Below are positions 16,693 through 24,504 of a DNA stretch of 55,920 nt, piece by piece. Both the position numbers and the translations under genes were made by a program. The notes beneath the pieces are model-generated. The model ran no database searches, had not been told where the DNA came from, and saw only the letters and a list, made by a program, of their open reading frames with translations. Every line of letters begins with the position of its first letter. Position 1 is the first letter of the stretch. This stretch comes from JBOGHU01 sp050742255 (GTDB lineage: Bacteria > Actinomycetota > Acidimicrobiia > Acidimicrobiales > CADCSY01), in the NCBI GenBank assembly GCA_050742255.1, contig JBOGHU010000127.1, positions 1-55,920 of the forward strand, given 5' to 3'.

Positions 16693-18225
16693 ATGGCCGA
16701 GGTGACGGTGGAGACGACCAGCGGTGCCCTCCGGGGCACCGTCGAGGACGGCGTGTGCCACTTCAGGGGCATCCCCTACGCCCAGGCTCCGGTGGGCGTC
16801 CGGCGGTTCCGCCCGCCGGTGCCGGTGGAGCCCTGGACCGGGGTGCGCCCGGCCATGAGCCCCGCACCCATCGCCGTCCAGCTCCCGTCCCCGCTCGACC
16901 AGATGGTGGCCCCGGCCACCGGGCTCACCCTCAGCGAGGACTGCCTGGCCCTCGACGTCATGACCCCGGGCCCCGACGGAGGCCCCCGGCCGGTGCTGGT
17001 GTGGATCCACGGGGGCGCCTTCCTCAACGGCTCCGGCTCCAGCCCGTGGTACGACGGCTCCTCCCTCGCCCGCCGGGGCGACGTGGTGGTGGTGTCGATC
17101 AACTACCGCTTGGGCGCCTTCGGCTTCCTCCACCTGGCTGACCTCTCGGGCGACGAGGGCTACGCCGGCAGCGGCAACGCCGGCCTCCTCGACCAGCTGG
17201 CCGCCCTGGCGTGGGTGGGGGAGAACATCGCCGCCTTCGGCGGGGACCCCGGCAACGTCACCGTGTTCGGGGAGTCGGCGGGGGCCATGAGCATCGGCGC
17301 CCTCCTGGGCGCGCCCGCCGCCCGAGGCCGGTTCCGGCGGGCCATCGTCCAGAGCGGGGCGGCCAGCAACGTCCACGACCGTGACCGGGCCACCGCGGTG
17401 GCCCGCCAGGTGCTCGACGCCCTGGGGCTGGGGCCCGGGGATGCGGACCGGCTCCAGGACGTGCCCGCCGACGACCTGCTGGCGGCCCAGGGCTCGGTGG
17501 CGGCACGGGCCAGCATCGCCGGGCTGGCCTTCCAGCCGGTGGTGGACGGCACGGTCCTGCCCGCCGAACCGCTGGAGGCGGTCGCCGCCGGCCAGGCCGG
17601 CGACGTCAACCTGCTGGCCGGCACCAACCGGGACGAGATGCGGCTCTTCGTGGCCCTCGAGCCGGCTCTGGCCGACATCGACCACGCCGGCCTCGCCGCC
17701 CGCCTGGCCGAGATCTTCGGGCCCGGCGCCGCCGAGCAGGCCCTGGCCACCTACCAGCGGGGCCGGGACGGCAAGGGGGCCGGCGAGGTGTGGACGGCGG
17801 TGCTCTCCGACTGGGTCTTCCGGGTGCCTGCCGTTCGCCTGGTCGAGCGGCAGGCGGTCCACCAGCCCCGGACCTACCTCTACCTGTTCACCTGGGCCAG
17901 CGCCGCCTTCGGGGGCCGCATGGGTTCCTGCCACGCCCTCGAGATCCCCTTCGTGTTCAACACCGTGGACCGCCCCGAGGTCCAGCTCTTCACCGGTCCC
18001 CTGACCGAGGAGATCGCCACCCTGGCCCGGGCCGTGCAGGACGCCTGGATCAGCTTCGCCCGCCACGGCCGCCCCGGCCACCCCGCGCTCCCGCCCTGGC
18101 CGGCGTACGACCCCGCCACCCGCCTCACCATGCTCCTGGGCGACCGCTGCGCGGTGGCGGCCGACCCCGGGGGGGCGGAGCTGTGCCTGTGGGACCACCG
18201 GGCGCCCCCCGACAGGGAGCCCTAG
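16693..18225 (+). CDS. Type B carboxylesterase
   Basis: A 510-residue alpha/beta hydrolase of the cholinesterase-like family. It has the N-terminal FRGIPYAQAPVG, the oxyanion motif WIHGGAF, the nucleophile Ser195 in VFGESAGAMS, and a C-terminal His in the GSCHALEIPFVF segment. EDCLALDV carries the conserved Cys region. No signal peptide is seen, so it is probably cytoplasmic. Substrate unknown (esters, possibly phenylcarbamates). Confidence 0.93.
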   Translation: MAEVTVETTSGALRGTVEDGVCHFRGIPYAQAPVGVRRFRPPVPVEPWTGVRPAMSPAPIAVQLPSPLDQMVAPATGLTLSEDCLALDVMTPGPDGGPRPVLVWIHGGAFLNGSGSSPWYDGSSLARRGDVVVVSINYRLGAFGFLHLADLSGDEGYAGSGNAGLLDQLAALAWVGENIAAFGGDPGNVTVFGESAGAMSIGALLGAPAARGRFRRAIVQSGAASNVHDRDRATAVARQVLDALGLGPGDADRLQDVPADDLLAAQGSVAARASIAGLAFQPVVDGTVLPAEPLEAVAAGQAGDVNLLAGTNRDEMRLFVALEPALADIDHAGLAARLAEIFGPGAAEQALATYQRGRDGKGAGEVWTAVLSDWVFRVPAVRLVERQAVHQPRTYLYLFTWASAAFGGRMGSCHALEIPFVFNTVDRPEVQLFTGPLTEEIATLARAVQDAWISFARHGRPGHPALPPWPAYDPATRLTMLLGDRCAVAADPGGAELCLWDHRAPPDREP

Positions 18226-18419
18226 CCACGCCGGCCCCGGGGGATGGTGCCCGATGACCCCGAGGTCACGGCGGTGGCGACGGTTCAGCGGAGGGACGGG
18301 CCCGACGCCTCCTCCATCTGGCCTCGAGGGCCCGTGGGGGGAGCAGGCCATCGACCACGCTCCGGTAGGCCTCTCGCTGCCGTGCCCACCGGTACGGCTC
18401 TGCCACCTCGGGGCCGGCG

Positions 18420-19003
18420 CGTGGCCTCGGAGTGGCACGGGGACGACGGCAGCCGGTTCCTCCCCTACGACCCCGGCGAGGTGATCCGGAGCTTCTGGAG
18501 CGAGGGGTACCACCAGGTGATCGGTCCGGGCCTCCTGGCACCAGCCAAGAAGGTCGCCACGGCTCGACTACGACTCCTCCTACCCCGACACCGACCCCTT
18601 CGAGCCGCAGTCGGGCGGGTGCTGCAGCGTGCTGCCGTACCTGAACCGAGACACCGTCGAGCTGCCGATCACCCTGGTCCAGGACCACACGCTGTTCGTC
18701 ATCCTCGGCCACTCGGATGGGCGCCTGTGGATGGAGAAGGCGGACCATGTGAGGGGCCGGGGTGGCATGGCGCTGGTGATCACCCATCCCGACTACGTTT
18801 CCCACGAGGGCCTGCTCGACGCCTACCGGGCGCTGCTGGGAGGGTTCCGGGAAGATCCAGGTGCATGGCGGGCACTGCCGCGGGAGGTGAGCGCCTGGTG
18901 GCGGCGTCGTTCCGCCTCCCGCCTCGAGCCCACGGCGAGGGGCTGGCGGATCGTGGGGCCGGCGGCGAGCGAGGCGAGCGTCGTCTACAGCTCGCCGCGC
19001 TGA
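18420..19003 (+). pseudogene. Decayed polysaccharide deacetylase-like gene
   Basis: Fragments in two frames. One frame gives EWHGDDGSRFLPYDPGEVIR from about 18430. After about 18560 the reading shifts by one base to LDYDSSYPDTDPFEPQ, then VELPITLVQDHTLFVILGH, GGMALVITHPDY and LPREVSAWWRR. That second part is the C-terminal third of an actinobacterial polysaccharide deacetylase. The catalytic middle part is missing. On the other strand, near 18310-18410, a short stretch reading EPYRWARQREAYRSVVDGLL resembles a glycosyltransferase C-terminus. Together they look like debris of an older polysaccharide locus. Confidence 0.65.
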
Positions 19004-19032
19004 TCAGGGCGGCGGGAGGGAGCGGGGCCTGC

Positions 19033-20433
19033 CTACCGGAGAGGGCCGAACTGGCCCTCGGTGGGCTCCGCTCAACAGAACCACGGCTCGGTGAGCCGGG
19101 GCCTCCCCTCCACCGAGCCGGCGCCGACGGACCCCGGCCCGGCACCGAGGCCGACCGCCTCCCGCACCGCCCGGCTCACCGTCAGGTAGGTGGCGCCGGG
19201 TGGCTCGCCCGACGCCACCCCCGTCTCGACCAGGGTGGCCAGGCGGGCCTGGAGCTCGTCGACCCTGGGGTCGGCCGCCGACCACGTGTACGTGAGCCGC
19301 TCGGGGTCGTAGGGCCCGAGGTGGGGCCGCAGGTCGGCCCGGTCGAGCAGCAGCGAGCCCTCGGGCAGGAGCAGTCGGATGGTGTACTGCACGGGGTCGA
19401 CGTTGCCGACCAGGTCGTGGGCGGCCACGAAGTCGACCAGCTCCACCAGGTCGTCGAGGGTGGTCCAGGGCGTGAACGGCAGGAACGACGGCCGCACCTC
19501 GACCCCGTGCTCCCGCAGCAGCGCCGCCGCCCGGGCGGCGTCGGCCCGGGTGTGGCCCTTGTCCAGGCGGGCGAGGATCTCGTCGTTGACGCTCTCGAAG
19601 GCGGAGACCACGAACAGGCAGCCCAGCTCGGCCAGCTCGGCCCAGATCCCCTCGTGGCGGAGGATCAGCTCGACCTTGGTGGTGCAGTCGAAGGTCAGCT
19701 GGGGGAACCGCTGGTGGACGGCCCGGACCACCCGCAGGGAGTGGTGGACCCCGTTGAGGAAATCGGGGTCGCCGAAGGTGATGTGGCGGGCGCCGGCGCC
19801 GACCTGCTGGGCCACGTCGGCCACCACCACGTCCTCGCCGACGATGCGCAGGCGCCCGTCGTAGACGACCGGCACCGGGCAGTGGCGGCAGCGGTGGGCG
19901 CAGCCGTGGCTGGCCTCGGCGTAGCCCACCACCCGCTCCTCGCCGTGGAGGGCCAGGTGGGCGTAGCGCTCGAGGGGGGGGAGCAGGTCCCGGGCGGGGA
20001 CCTCGAAGTGGTTGCGGCCCAGATGGACGACCTGGGCGTCGGGGGCGGCGGTGGCGCCGGCGGGCTCGGTGGCCAGCCCGTCGACCCACTCGACCAGGGC
20101 CGGCTCGTACTCGCCGGCGATGACCCGGTCGGCCAGGGCGCCCACGGTGAGGTCCCGGCTGACCGGGGCGTAGAGGCCGTAGAGGCAGATCGGCAGGCCC
20201 GGGCGGTCCCGGCGCACGGCGGCTGCGGCCCGCAGGGCCAGGCGCATGGCGGTGTGCATGGGCACCGAGAAGGCCACCGCCCCCGCCCCCGAGACCAGCT
20301 CGGGGTCCCAGGGCTGCACCGCGAGGTCGAGGCAGGCCACGTCGTGGCCCCGGGCCCGCAGCGCCGCCGCCGGCGACGCCACGTGGAGGGGCTGGTGGCC
20401 CAGCTCGTAGGTGGAGACGAGCAGCACCCGCAC
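19033..20433 (-). CDS. B12-binding-type radical SAM selenoprotein (CUAEP tail)
   Basis: A radical SAM enzyme with an N-terminal cobalamin-binding-like domain (about 1-130) and the cluster motif Cys178-AHR-Cys182-RH-Cys185, then the SPASM-free barrel. The apparent stop is TGA at 19072-19074. The codons around it read Phe-Cys-TGA-Ala-Glu-Pro, then nine more residues to a TAG at 19033. That is exactly the Cys-Sec-Ala-Glu-Pro tail of the family named CUAEP/CCAEP-tail radical SAM (seleno)protein. A SECIS-like hairpin follows at the right distance. The full product is then 466 residues with Sec454. Start is GTG at 20433. The reaction is unknown. Confidence 0.85.
19041..19059 (-). promoter_or_regulatory. 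Candidate bacterial SECIS element
   Basis: On the coding strand GAGGGCC pairs perfectly with GGCCCTC around the loop AGTTC. The stem starts 12 bases and the loop 19 bases after the TGA, close to the layout of the E. coli fdhF element. The loop contains the G and U expected for SelB binding. It lies inside the coding tail. Confidence 0.75.
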
Positions 20434-20492
20434 GTCTTCGAGGCTACCGGAGGCCAGACCGCGACTGGTCGGCGGGTGGCGCAGCTGCGACC

Positions 20493-20840
20493 ATGGCGTC
20501 CGTGACGACGACGGCCTCCCCGCCTGCGGCCACGGCCGCGCCGCGCCGCTCCGACGTGCACCGCGCCTTCAGCGTCTCGATCCTCGTGTCGGCGGTCCGC
20601 TGCCTGCTCACCTACGTGGTCCTGCCGTTCGCCGCGCCCGCCGTCGGCGTCGCCACGGGGGTGGGGCCGTGGATCGGGATCCCCCTCAGCGGTGTGGCGG
20701 TGGCCGCCAACGTCGTGAGCATCCGACGCTTCTGGTTGGTCGGGCACCGCTGGCGGTGGGCCTACACGGCCGTGGGCTGCGGCGTCATCGCCCTGCTGGT
20801 CGTGCTCGTCGTCGGCGACGTCGCCGACCTGGTGAGGTGA
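20493..20840 (+). CDS. Small membrane protein, unknown function
   Basis: A 115-residue protein with about three hydrophobic segments (VSILVSAVRCLLTYVVLPF, GIPLSGVAVAANVVSI, VGCGVIALLVVLVV) after a disordered Ala/Pro-rich N-terminus. ATG start. Its stop overlaps the GTG of the DUF454 gene, so the two form a small operon divergent from the selenoprotein gene. Family not recognised. Confidence 0.8.
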   Translation: MASVTTTASPPAATAAPRRSDVHRAFSVSILVSAVRCLLTYVVLPFAAPAVGVATGVGPWIGIPLSGVAVAANVVSIRRFWLVGHRWRWAYTAVGCGVIALLVVLVVGDVADLVR

Positions 20841-21424
20841 GCACGGTGGCGGCGACGCCGTCGGGCGACGAGCCGCTGCGGCCGTCCCCCGCCCGCTGGG
20901 CGTGGCTGGCGCTGGGCTGGACCGCCGTGGGGCTCGGCGGCCTGGGCGTCGTCGTCCCGGGCCTGCCCACCACCGGGTTCTTCGTGCTGGCGGCGTCCTG
21001 CTTCGCCCGGTCGAGCCCGCGCTTCGAGCGCTGGGTGCTCTCGCTGCCCACCATCGGCCCGCTGGTGGCAGACCACAGGGCCGGGTTGGGAATGCCCCGC
21101 CGGGCCAAGGTCACCGCCATCGCCATGATGGTCACCGCCGTCGCCGCCAGCGCCGGGCTCGCCCTCACCTCGGGGGCGGCCCGGCTCTCGGTGGTGGCGG
21201 CCGGCGCCGTCGGCGTCTGGTTCGTGGGGTGGCGGATCCCGACCCGCGAGCGCGTCGTCGCCGGGCTCACCGGTCCGGATCGACGACCACCACCTCCAGG
21301 CGGGCGTGGGCATCCCGCAGCGCCCCCTCCACCTCCTCGGGCGTCTCGCCCCGGGCGAAGAGGAAGCCCAGGTACCGGTCGCCCTCGGGCAGGGCCCGCA
21401 CCAGGCGGCCCCGGGTTATGGTGA
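20837..21424 (+). CDS. DUF454 (YbaN-like) membrane protein
   Basis: The core (about residues 20-130) has the family pattern GLGGLGVVVPGLPTTGFFVLAASCFARSS followed by a hydrophobic region ending in GWRIPTRERV. The GTG start overlaps the previous stop as GTGA. After about residue 137 the frame runs on as a Pro/Gly/Arg-rich tail that is antisense to the convergent ATP-grasp gene for 158 bases. That tail is probably not conserved. Function unknown. Confidence 0.8.
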   Translation: MSTVAATPSGDEPLRPSPARWAWLALGWTAVGLGGLGVVVPGLPTTGFFVLAASCFARSSPRFERWVLSLPTIGPLVADHRAGLGMPRRAKVTAIAMMVTAVAASAGLALTSGAARLSVVAAGAVGVWFVGWRIPTRERVVAGLTGPDRRPPPPGGRGHPAAPPPPPRASRPGRRGSPGTGRPRAGPAPGGPGLW

Positions 21425-22496
21425 TCTCCGCCCCGACCACGCCGGGGACGGCCCGGGCGGCGTCGACGCCCCGCACGTCCTCCAGGACCCCGGTGGCGGG
21501 GATGGGTATCATCATGACGCCCGAGGCGGCCGGCTCCCGCGCCAGCCCGTCGAGGGGCAGCCCGAGGGCGTGGCGGAGGATCAGCTCCTCCAGGGAGACG
21601 CCGGCCCCGAAGCGCAGCGCCCGCGAGCACAGGCCACCGATGGAGCGGGCGGCCAGCTCCAGCACCACCGCCTCGGACCCGGCCAGGCGAACCTCGGCGT
21701 GCACCGGCCCCTCGACCACGCCCAGCGCCGCCGCCGCCGCGGCGGCGGCCGCCACCACCGCGGCCTGGGCCTCCGGCGCCAGCCGGGACGGGGTGACGTA
21801 GATGGTCTCCTCGAAGTAGGGGCCCTCGAGCGGGTCGGGCTTGTCGAAGAGGGCCAGCACCTCCAGCCGGCCCCGTCCCAGCAAGCCCTCGACCGCCACC
21901 TCCACCCCGGGGACGTAGGCCTCCACCAGCAGGGAGGCGTCCCTCCCCTCGCCGGCGTCGGCGAGGATGGCCCGCACCCGGTCGCCCGCCGCCACCGCCC
22001 CTGCTGGGTCGTCGGCGCGGATCACCCCCCGGCTGCCCGACAGCGACACCGGCTTCACCACGCAGGGAAGGCCGACCTCGGTGGCCAGCCGGCCCAGGTC
22101 GGCGCCCGGCCCCGCCACCCGGAACGCGGGCTGGGCCACGCCCGCAGCGGCCAGGCGGGCCCGCATGGAGGCCTTGTCCCGGGTGGCGGCCACGGCGTCG
22201 GGAGGGTTGTGGGCCCACCCCAGGCGGGCGGCCACCAGCGCCGCCACGACCACACCCTGGTCGTCGACGGCCACCACCGCGTCGAGCGGGTGACGCCGGG
22301 CCCGCTCCACGACGGCGTCGGCAGCCTCCTCGGGGCGGTCGAGGGGGACGGTGAGCGCCCGGTCGCCCATGGAGCCAGCCAGGGCCTGGGCCTCCTCCGA
22401 GCCGATCACCACCTCGACCCCCAGGGCCGAGGCGGCCCGGAGGAAGTCGCCCGCCCGGTAGGTGGCGGTGGGCAGGAGCAGCAGCACCCGGGGCAC
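21267..22496 (-). CDS. ATP-grasp domain protein (carbamoyl-phosphate-synthase-like ligase)
   Basis: A 409-residue ATP-grasp ligase with an N-terminal Rossmann-like preATP-grasp domain (VLLLLPTATYRAGDF) and the ATP-grasp core: KASMRARLAAAGV, CVVKPVSLSGSRGV, VEAYVPGVEVAVEG, and the metal-binding part VHAEVRL...VVLELAARSIGG. Typical substrates are an amino acid plus a carboxylate. No partner gene fixes the product. GTG start. It converges on and overlaps the DUF454 gene. Confidence 0.85.
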   Translation of the reverse strand: MPRVLLLLPTATYRAGDFLRAASALGVEVVIGSEEAQALAGSMGDRALTVPLDRPEEAADAVVERARRHPLDAVVAVDDQGVVVAALVAARLGWAHNPPDAVAATRDKASMRARLAAAGVAQPAFRVAGPGADLGRLATEVGLPCVVKPVSLSGSRGVIRADDPAGAVAAGDRVRAILADAGEGRDASLLVEAYVPGVEVAVEGLLGRGRLEVLALFDKPDPLEGPYFEETIYVTPSRLAPEAQAAVVAAAAAAAAALGVVEGPVHAEVRLAGSEAVVLELAARSIGGLCSRALRFGAGVSLEELILRHALGLPLDGLAREPAASGVMMIPIPATGVLEDVRGVDAARAVPGVVGAEITITRGRLVRALPEGDRYLGFLFARGETPEEVEGALRDAHARLEVVVVDPDR

Positions 22497-22513
22497 TCCC
22501 CTATGATGGGGGC

Positions 22514-23185
22514 ATGAGCGAGGTCCAGGGCGGACAGGAAGATCGACAGGGCCAGCAGTCCATCGTCACCATCACCGACAAGGCCCGCAGGAAGGTGCTG
22601 GCGCTGCGGGCGGGCGAGCCCAATGCCGAGCGGCTGGCCCTGTGGCTCGAGGTGGGAGGCGTCGCCGGGGACAGCTACACCTACGACATGTACTTCGAGA
22701 CCCTCGACAAGGCCGGTGACCACGACGCGGTGCAGCACCACGACGACCTGGACCTGGTCATCCCCGCCGGGAGCGTCGACAACGTCCGGGGCGCCACCCT
22801 CGACGTGTCCCGGGACCTGCTCAACCCGGGCATGGCCCTAACCAACCCCAACCGGCCGGCACCACCGGCCAGCCCGCCCATCGCCCGCCGACCGCCCTCC
22901 GAGCTCGGCGGCGACGTGGCCCAGCGGGTGCTGGCCGTCCTCGACCAGCAGGTGAACCCCAGCATCGCCACCCACGGTGGCCAGGCGGAGCTGGTGGCGG
23001 TCGAGGACGACGTCGCCTACCTGCGCCTCAGCGGCGGCTGCCAGGGCTGCGGCATGGCGACGGTCACCCTGAGCCAGGGGATCGAGGTGGCGGTCACCGA
23101 GGCCGTGCCCGAGATCTCCCGGGTGGTCGACGTCACCGACCACGCCTCCGGCACCAACCCCTACTACGAGGCAGCCAAGAAGTAG
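22514..23185 (+). CDS. NfuA-like iron-sulfur cluster scaffold
   Basis: A 223-residue protein. The N-terminal part (about 15-105) is a degenerate IscA/HesB-like domain without the usual Cys residues. A Pro-rich linker is followed by a NifU C-terminal domain with the cluster-binding pair Cys176-QG-Cys179 in SGGCQGCGMA. This A-type plus NifU layout is that of NfuA. It would deliver 4Fe-4S clusters to enzymes such as the radical SAM proteins in this window. Its stop overlaps the next GTG by one base. Confidence 0.87.
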   Translation: MSEVQGGQEDRQGQQSIVTITDKARRKVLALRAGEPNAERLALWLEVGGVAGDSYTYDMYFETLDKAGDHDAVQHHDDLDLVIPAGSVDNVRGATLDVSRDLLNPGMALTNPNRPAPPASPPIARRPPSELGGDVAQRVLAVLDQQVNPSIATHGGQAELVAVEDDVAYLRLSGGCQGCGMATVTLSQGIEVAVTEAVPEISRVVDVTDHASGTNPYYEAAKK

Positions 23186-23907
23186 TGGCGGGCCAGGACT
23201 GGGCTTCCCTGGCCGCCCGGCTCTCGGCTGCCCTGCGGCCCACCGCGCCGCCCGTCGCCATGACCTTCTCGGCCCGTCCCCCCTCGGGCGTGGACCCCTT
23301 CGACGACCCCATGCCCCCGCCGCTGCCCGACGGCCGCACCGGAAGGGTCCCCGCCGGCTGCGTGTTCTGGATGCGGGGTGTCGAGCGCACCTTCAGCACG
23401 GTCCCCGCCGACCACGGCAACTGCAGCGTGGGCAGCCTCACCCACGGGCTGGCCACCCTCGACCAGGTCGCGGGGAACGACGACGTGGCCGCCCTCCTCG
23501 CCAGCGGCTGGGTGAGCGCCGACGACATCCCCCAGATCCCGGTGGTCGCCGAGGGGCCCGGCGCCGTCACCTACGGGCCGCTGGCGGAGACGCCGGTCGA
23601 CCCCGACGTGGTGCTGGTCCGCCTCACCCCCCGGTCGCTCATGGTGCTCTCCGACGCCCTCCCGGGGCTGTCGGTGGAGGGCAAGCCCCAGTGCCACATC
23701 GTGGCCGTGGCCAAGGAGCGGGGCGAGGTGGCGGCCAGCGTGGGCTGCATGCTGAGCCGGGTCCGCACCGGCATGCCCAACACCGAGGTGACCTGCGCCA
23801 TCCCCGCCGACCGGCTGGGCGAGGTCATCGACGCCGTGAGCCGTACCGCCGAGGTCGACGCCACGGTGGCCGCCTACGCCGCCGAGGACTCCCGCCGCTT
23901 CCGGTGA
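23185..23907 (+). CDS. DUF169 family protein
   Basis: A 240-residue protein of the DUF169 family, many of whose members sit near redox and metal genes. Visible pattern: GCVFWMRG, the conserved HGNCSVGSLTHG, VLVRLTPRSLMVLSDA, and VGCMLSRVRTGMPNTEVTCAIPA with conserved Cys residues that could bind a metal or cluster. It is translationally coupled to nfuA. Function unknown. Confidence 0.83.
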   Translation: MAGQDWASLAARLSAALRPTAPPVAMTFSARPPSGVDPFDDPMPPPLPDGRTGRVPAGCVFWMRGVERTFSTVPADHGNCSVGSLTHGLATLDQVAGNDDVAALLASGWVSADDIPQIPVVAEGPGAVTYGPLAETPVDPDVVLVRLTPRSLMVLSDALPGLSVEGKPQCHIVAVAKERGEVAASVGCMLSRVRTGMPNTEVTCAIPADRLGEVIDAVSRTAEVDATVAAYAAEDSRRFR

Positions 23908-23925
23908 GGCCGTCGCCCCCCGGGC

Positions 23926-24011
23926 TCAGCCCGCCGGCGCCGACCGGGTGACCACCTCGTAGGACCACAGCTCGCTCGACATCGCCACCGGCGCCTGGCC
24001 CGACGGGTGGG
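23926..24011 (-). pseudogene. 3' remnant of an antibiotic-biosynthesis-monooxygenase-like gene; left island repeat
   Basis: Encodes only the last 26 or so residues (HPSGQAPVAMSSELWSYEVV...) of the protein encoded intact at 45910-46236. Bases 23939-24011 match 45932-46005 with about five differences and the same orientation. The homology stops abruptly where leader A begins. This is the left direct repeat of the polysaccharide island. Confidence 0.8.
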
Positions 24012-24339
24012 ACCGAGGCACGGAGAGGCCCCCAAGGGCAGCCAGTGCCGTGACCAGAAACACCTCGCACGGTTTCTCGCTGGCATTGCCACGTCTCCCA
24101 GGCCCATGGCCAGCACCTTTGGCTCGGCAGTCTCCAGTAGGAGAACCGAGAAACGATGCGAGGTGCTCGCAGGCACGGCACCAGATCGACCGGCGCGACG
24201 GAAAACCGTCCTCGGGAACGAGGGACGGCGTGAGCATGACCGGCGATCCTCCCCCGGGACATGACCACAAGGGTCAGCTCTGGGGGAACGAACTGGAGCT
24301 GGGAGCATTCCGTTGCCAATCACCGAGAGAGCCACGAGC
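24009..24339 (+). promoter_or_regulatory. Leader A, copy 1 (candidate structured RNA)
   Basis: Non-coding sequence aligned end to end with 32358-32547, apart from a 135-base insertion. Hairpin 1 (24206-24228): CCGTCC-TCG around a GGAA loop, closing with CGA-G-GGACGG. Hairpin 2 (24262-24276): TGACC/GGTCA with loop ACAAG; copy 2 has the compensated TGGCC/GGCCA. Hairpin 3 (24275-24301): CAGCTC/GAGCTG, whose 5' arm overlaps the 3' arm of hairpin 2. GGGAACGA appears in the loops of hairpins 1 and 3. It heads the first unit of the island. Confidence 0.6.
24046..24180. mobile_element. MITE-like 135-base insertion in leader A copy 1
   Basis: Absent from copy 2 of the leader. The ends are inverted repeats: TGCCGTG at the left and CACGGCA at the right, extending imperfectly over about 35 bases and including CACCTCGCA and GTTTCTCG in both arms. 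The 4-base CCAG occurs on both sides (24042-24045 and 24181-24184) and may be a target duplication. It encodes nothing. Confidence 0.55.
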
Positions 24340-24392
24340 TGCTTGGTCGGGGTCATGGCGGCGCTCCTGTGGAGATCCGACTCGCCCAGGGA

Positions 24393-24498
24393 AGGCTCGT
24401 GGTTCCTCCCCGGACCGCTCGCCACGGGGCCGCCGCTTCCGCTCGGCGGCACCTTCGACCAGCTCCGCCGGCACTGCCTTGGCGCAGGGGAGGGGTGA
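24393..24498 (+). pseudogene. Fragment of a processive GT2 glycosyltransferase
   Basis: Bases 24397-24471 match 43398-43472 inside the large exosortase/GT2 gene (about ten differences in 75) and in the same reading frame sense: SWFLPGPLATGPPLPLGGT here against SWFLPGLLAMGAPLPLGGT there. It continues to a stop at 24498 with unrelated residues. It is a remnant left between leader A and the aminotransferase. Confidence 0.7.
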
Positions 24499-24504
24499 GC
24501 AGGC

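Noticed and set aside
15082..18513. A very long minus-strand open frame (over 1,100 codons) across the reductase and esterase genes
   Set aside because: It is the antisense shadow of two clear plus-strand genes; low-complexity Gly/His/Pro/Arg content and no domain.
19072..19074. Ordinary TGA stop for the radical SAM protein
   Set aside because: The downstream Ala-Glu-Pro codons and hairpin match the selenoprotein tail too closely.
23926..24040. tRNA gene or integrase at the island border
   Set aside because: No cloverleaf and no recombinase gene could be found at either border.
24009..24339. Leader A as a known riboswitch (cyclic di-GMP, cobalamin, cyclic di-AMP)
   Set aside because: None of the core consensus blocks of those classes are present.
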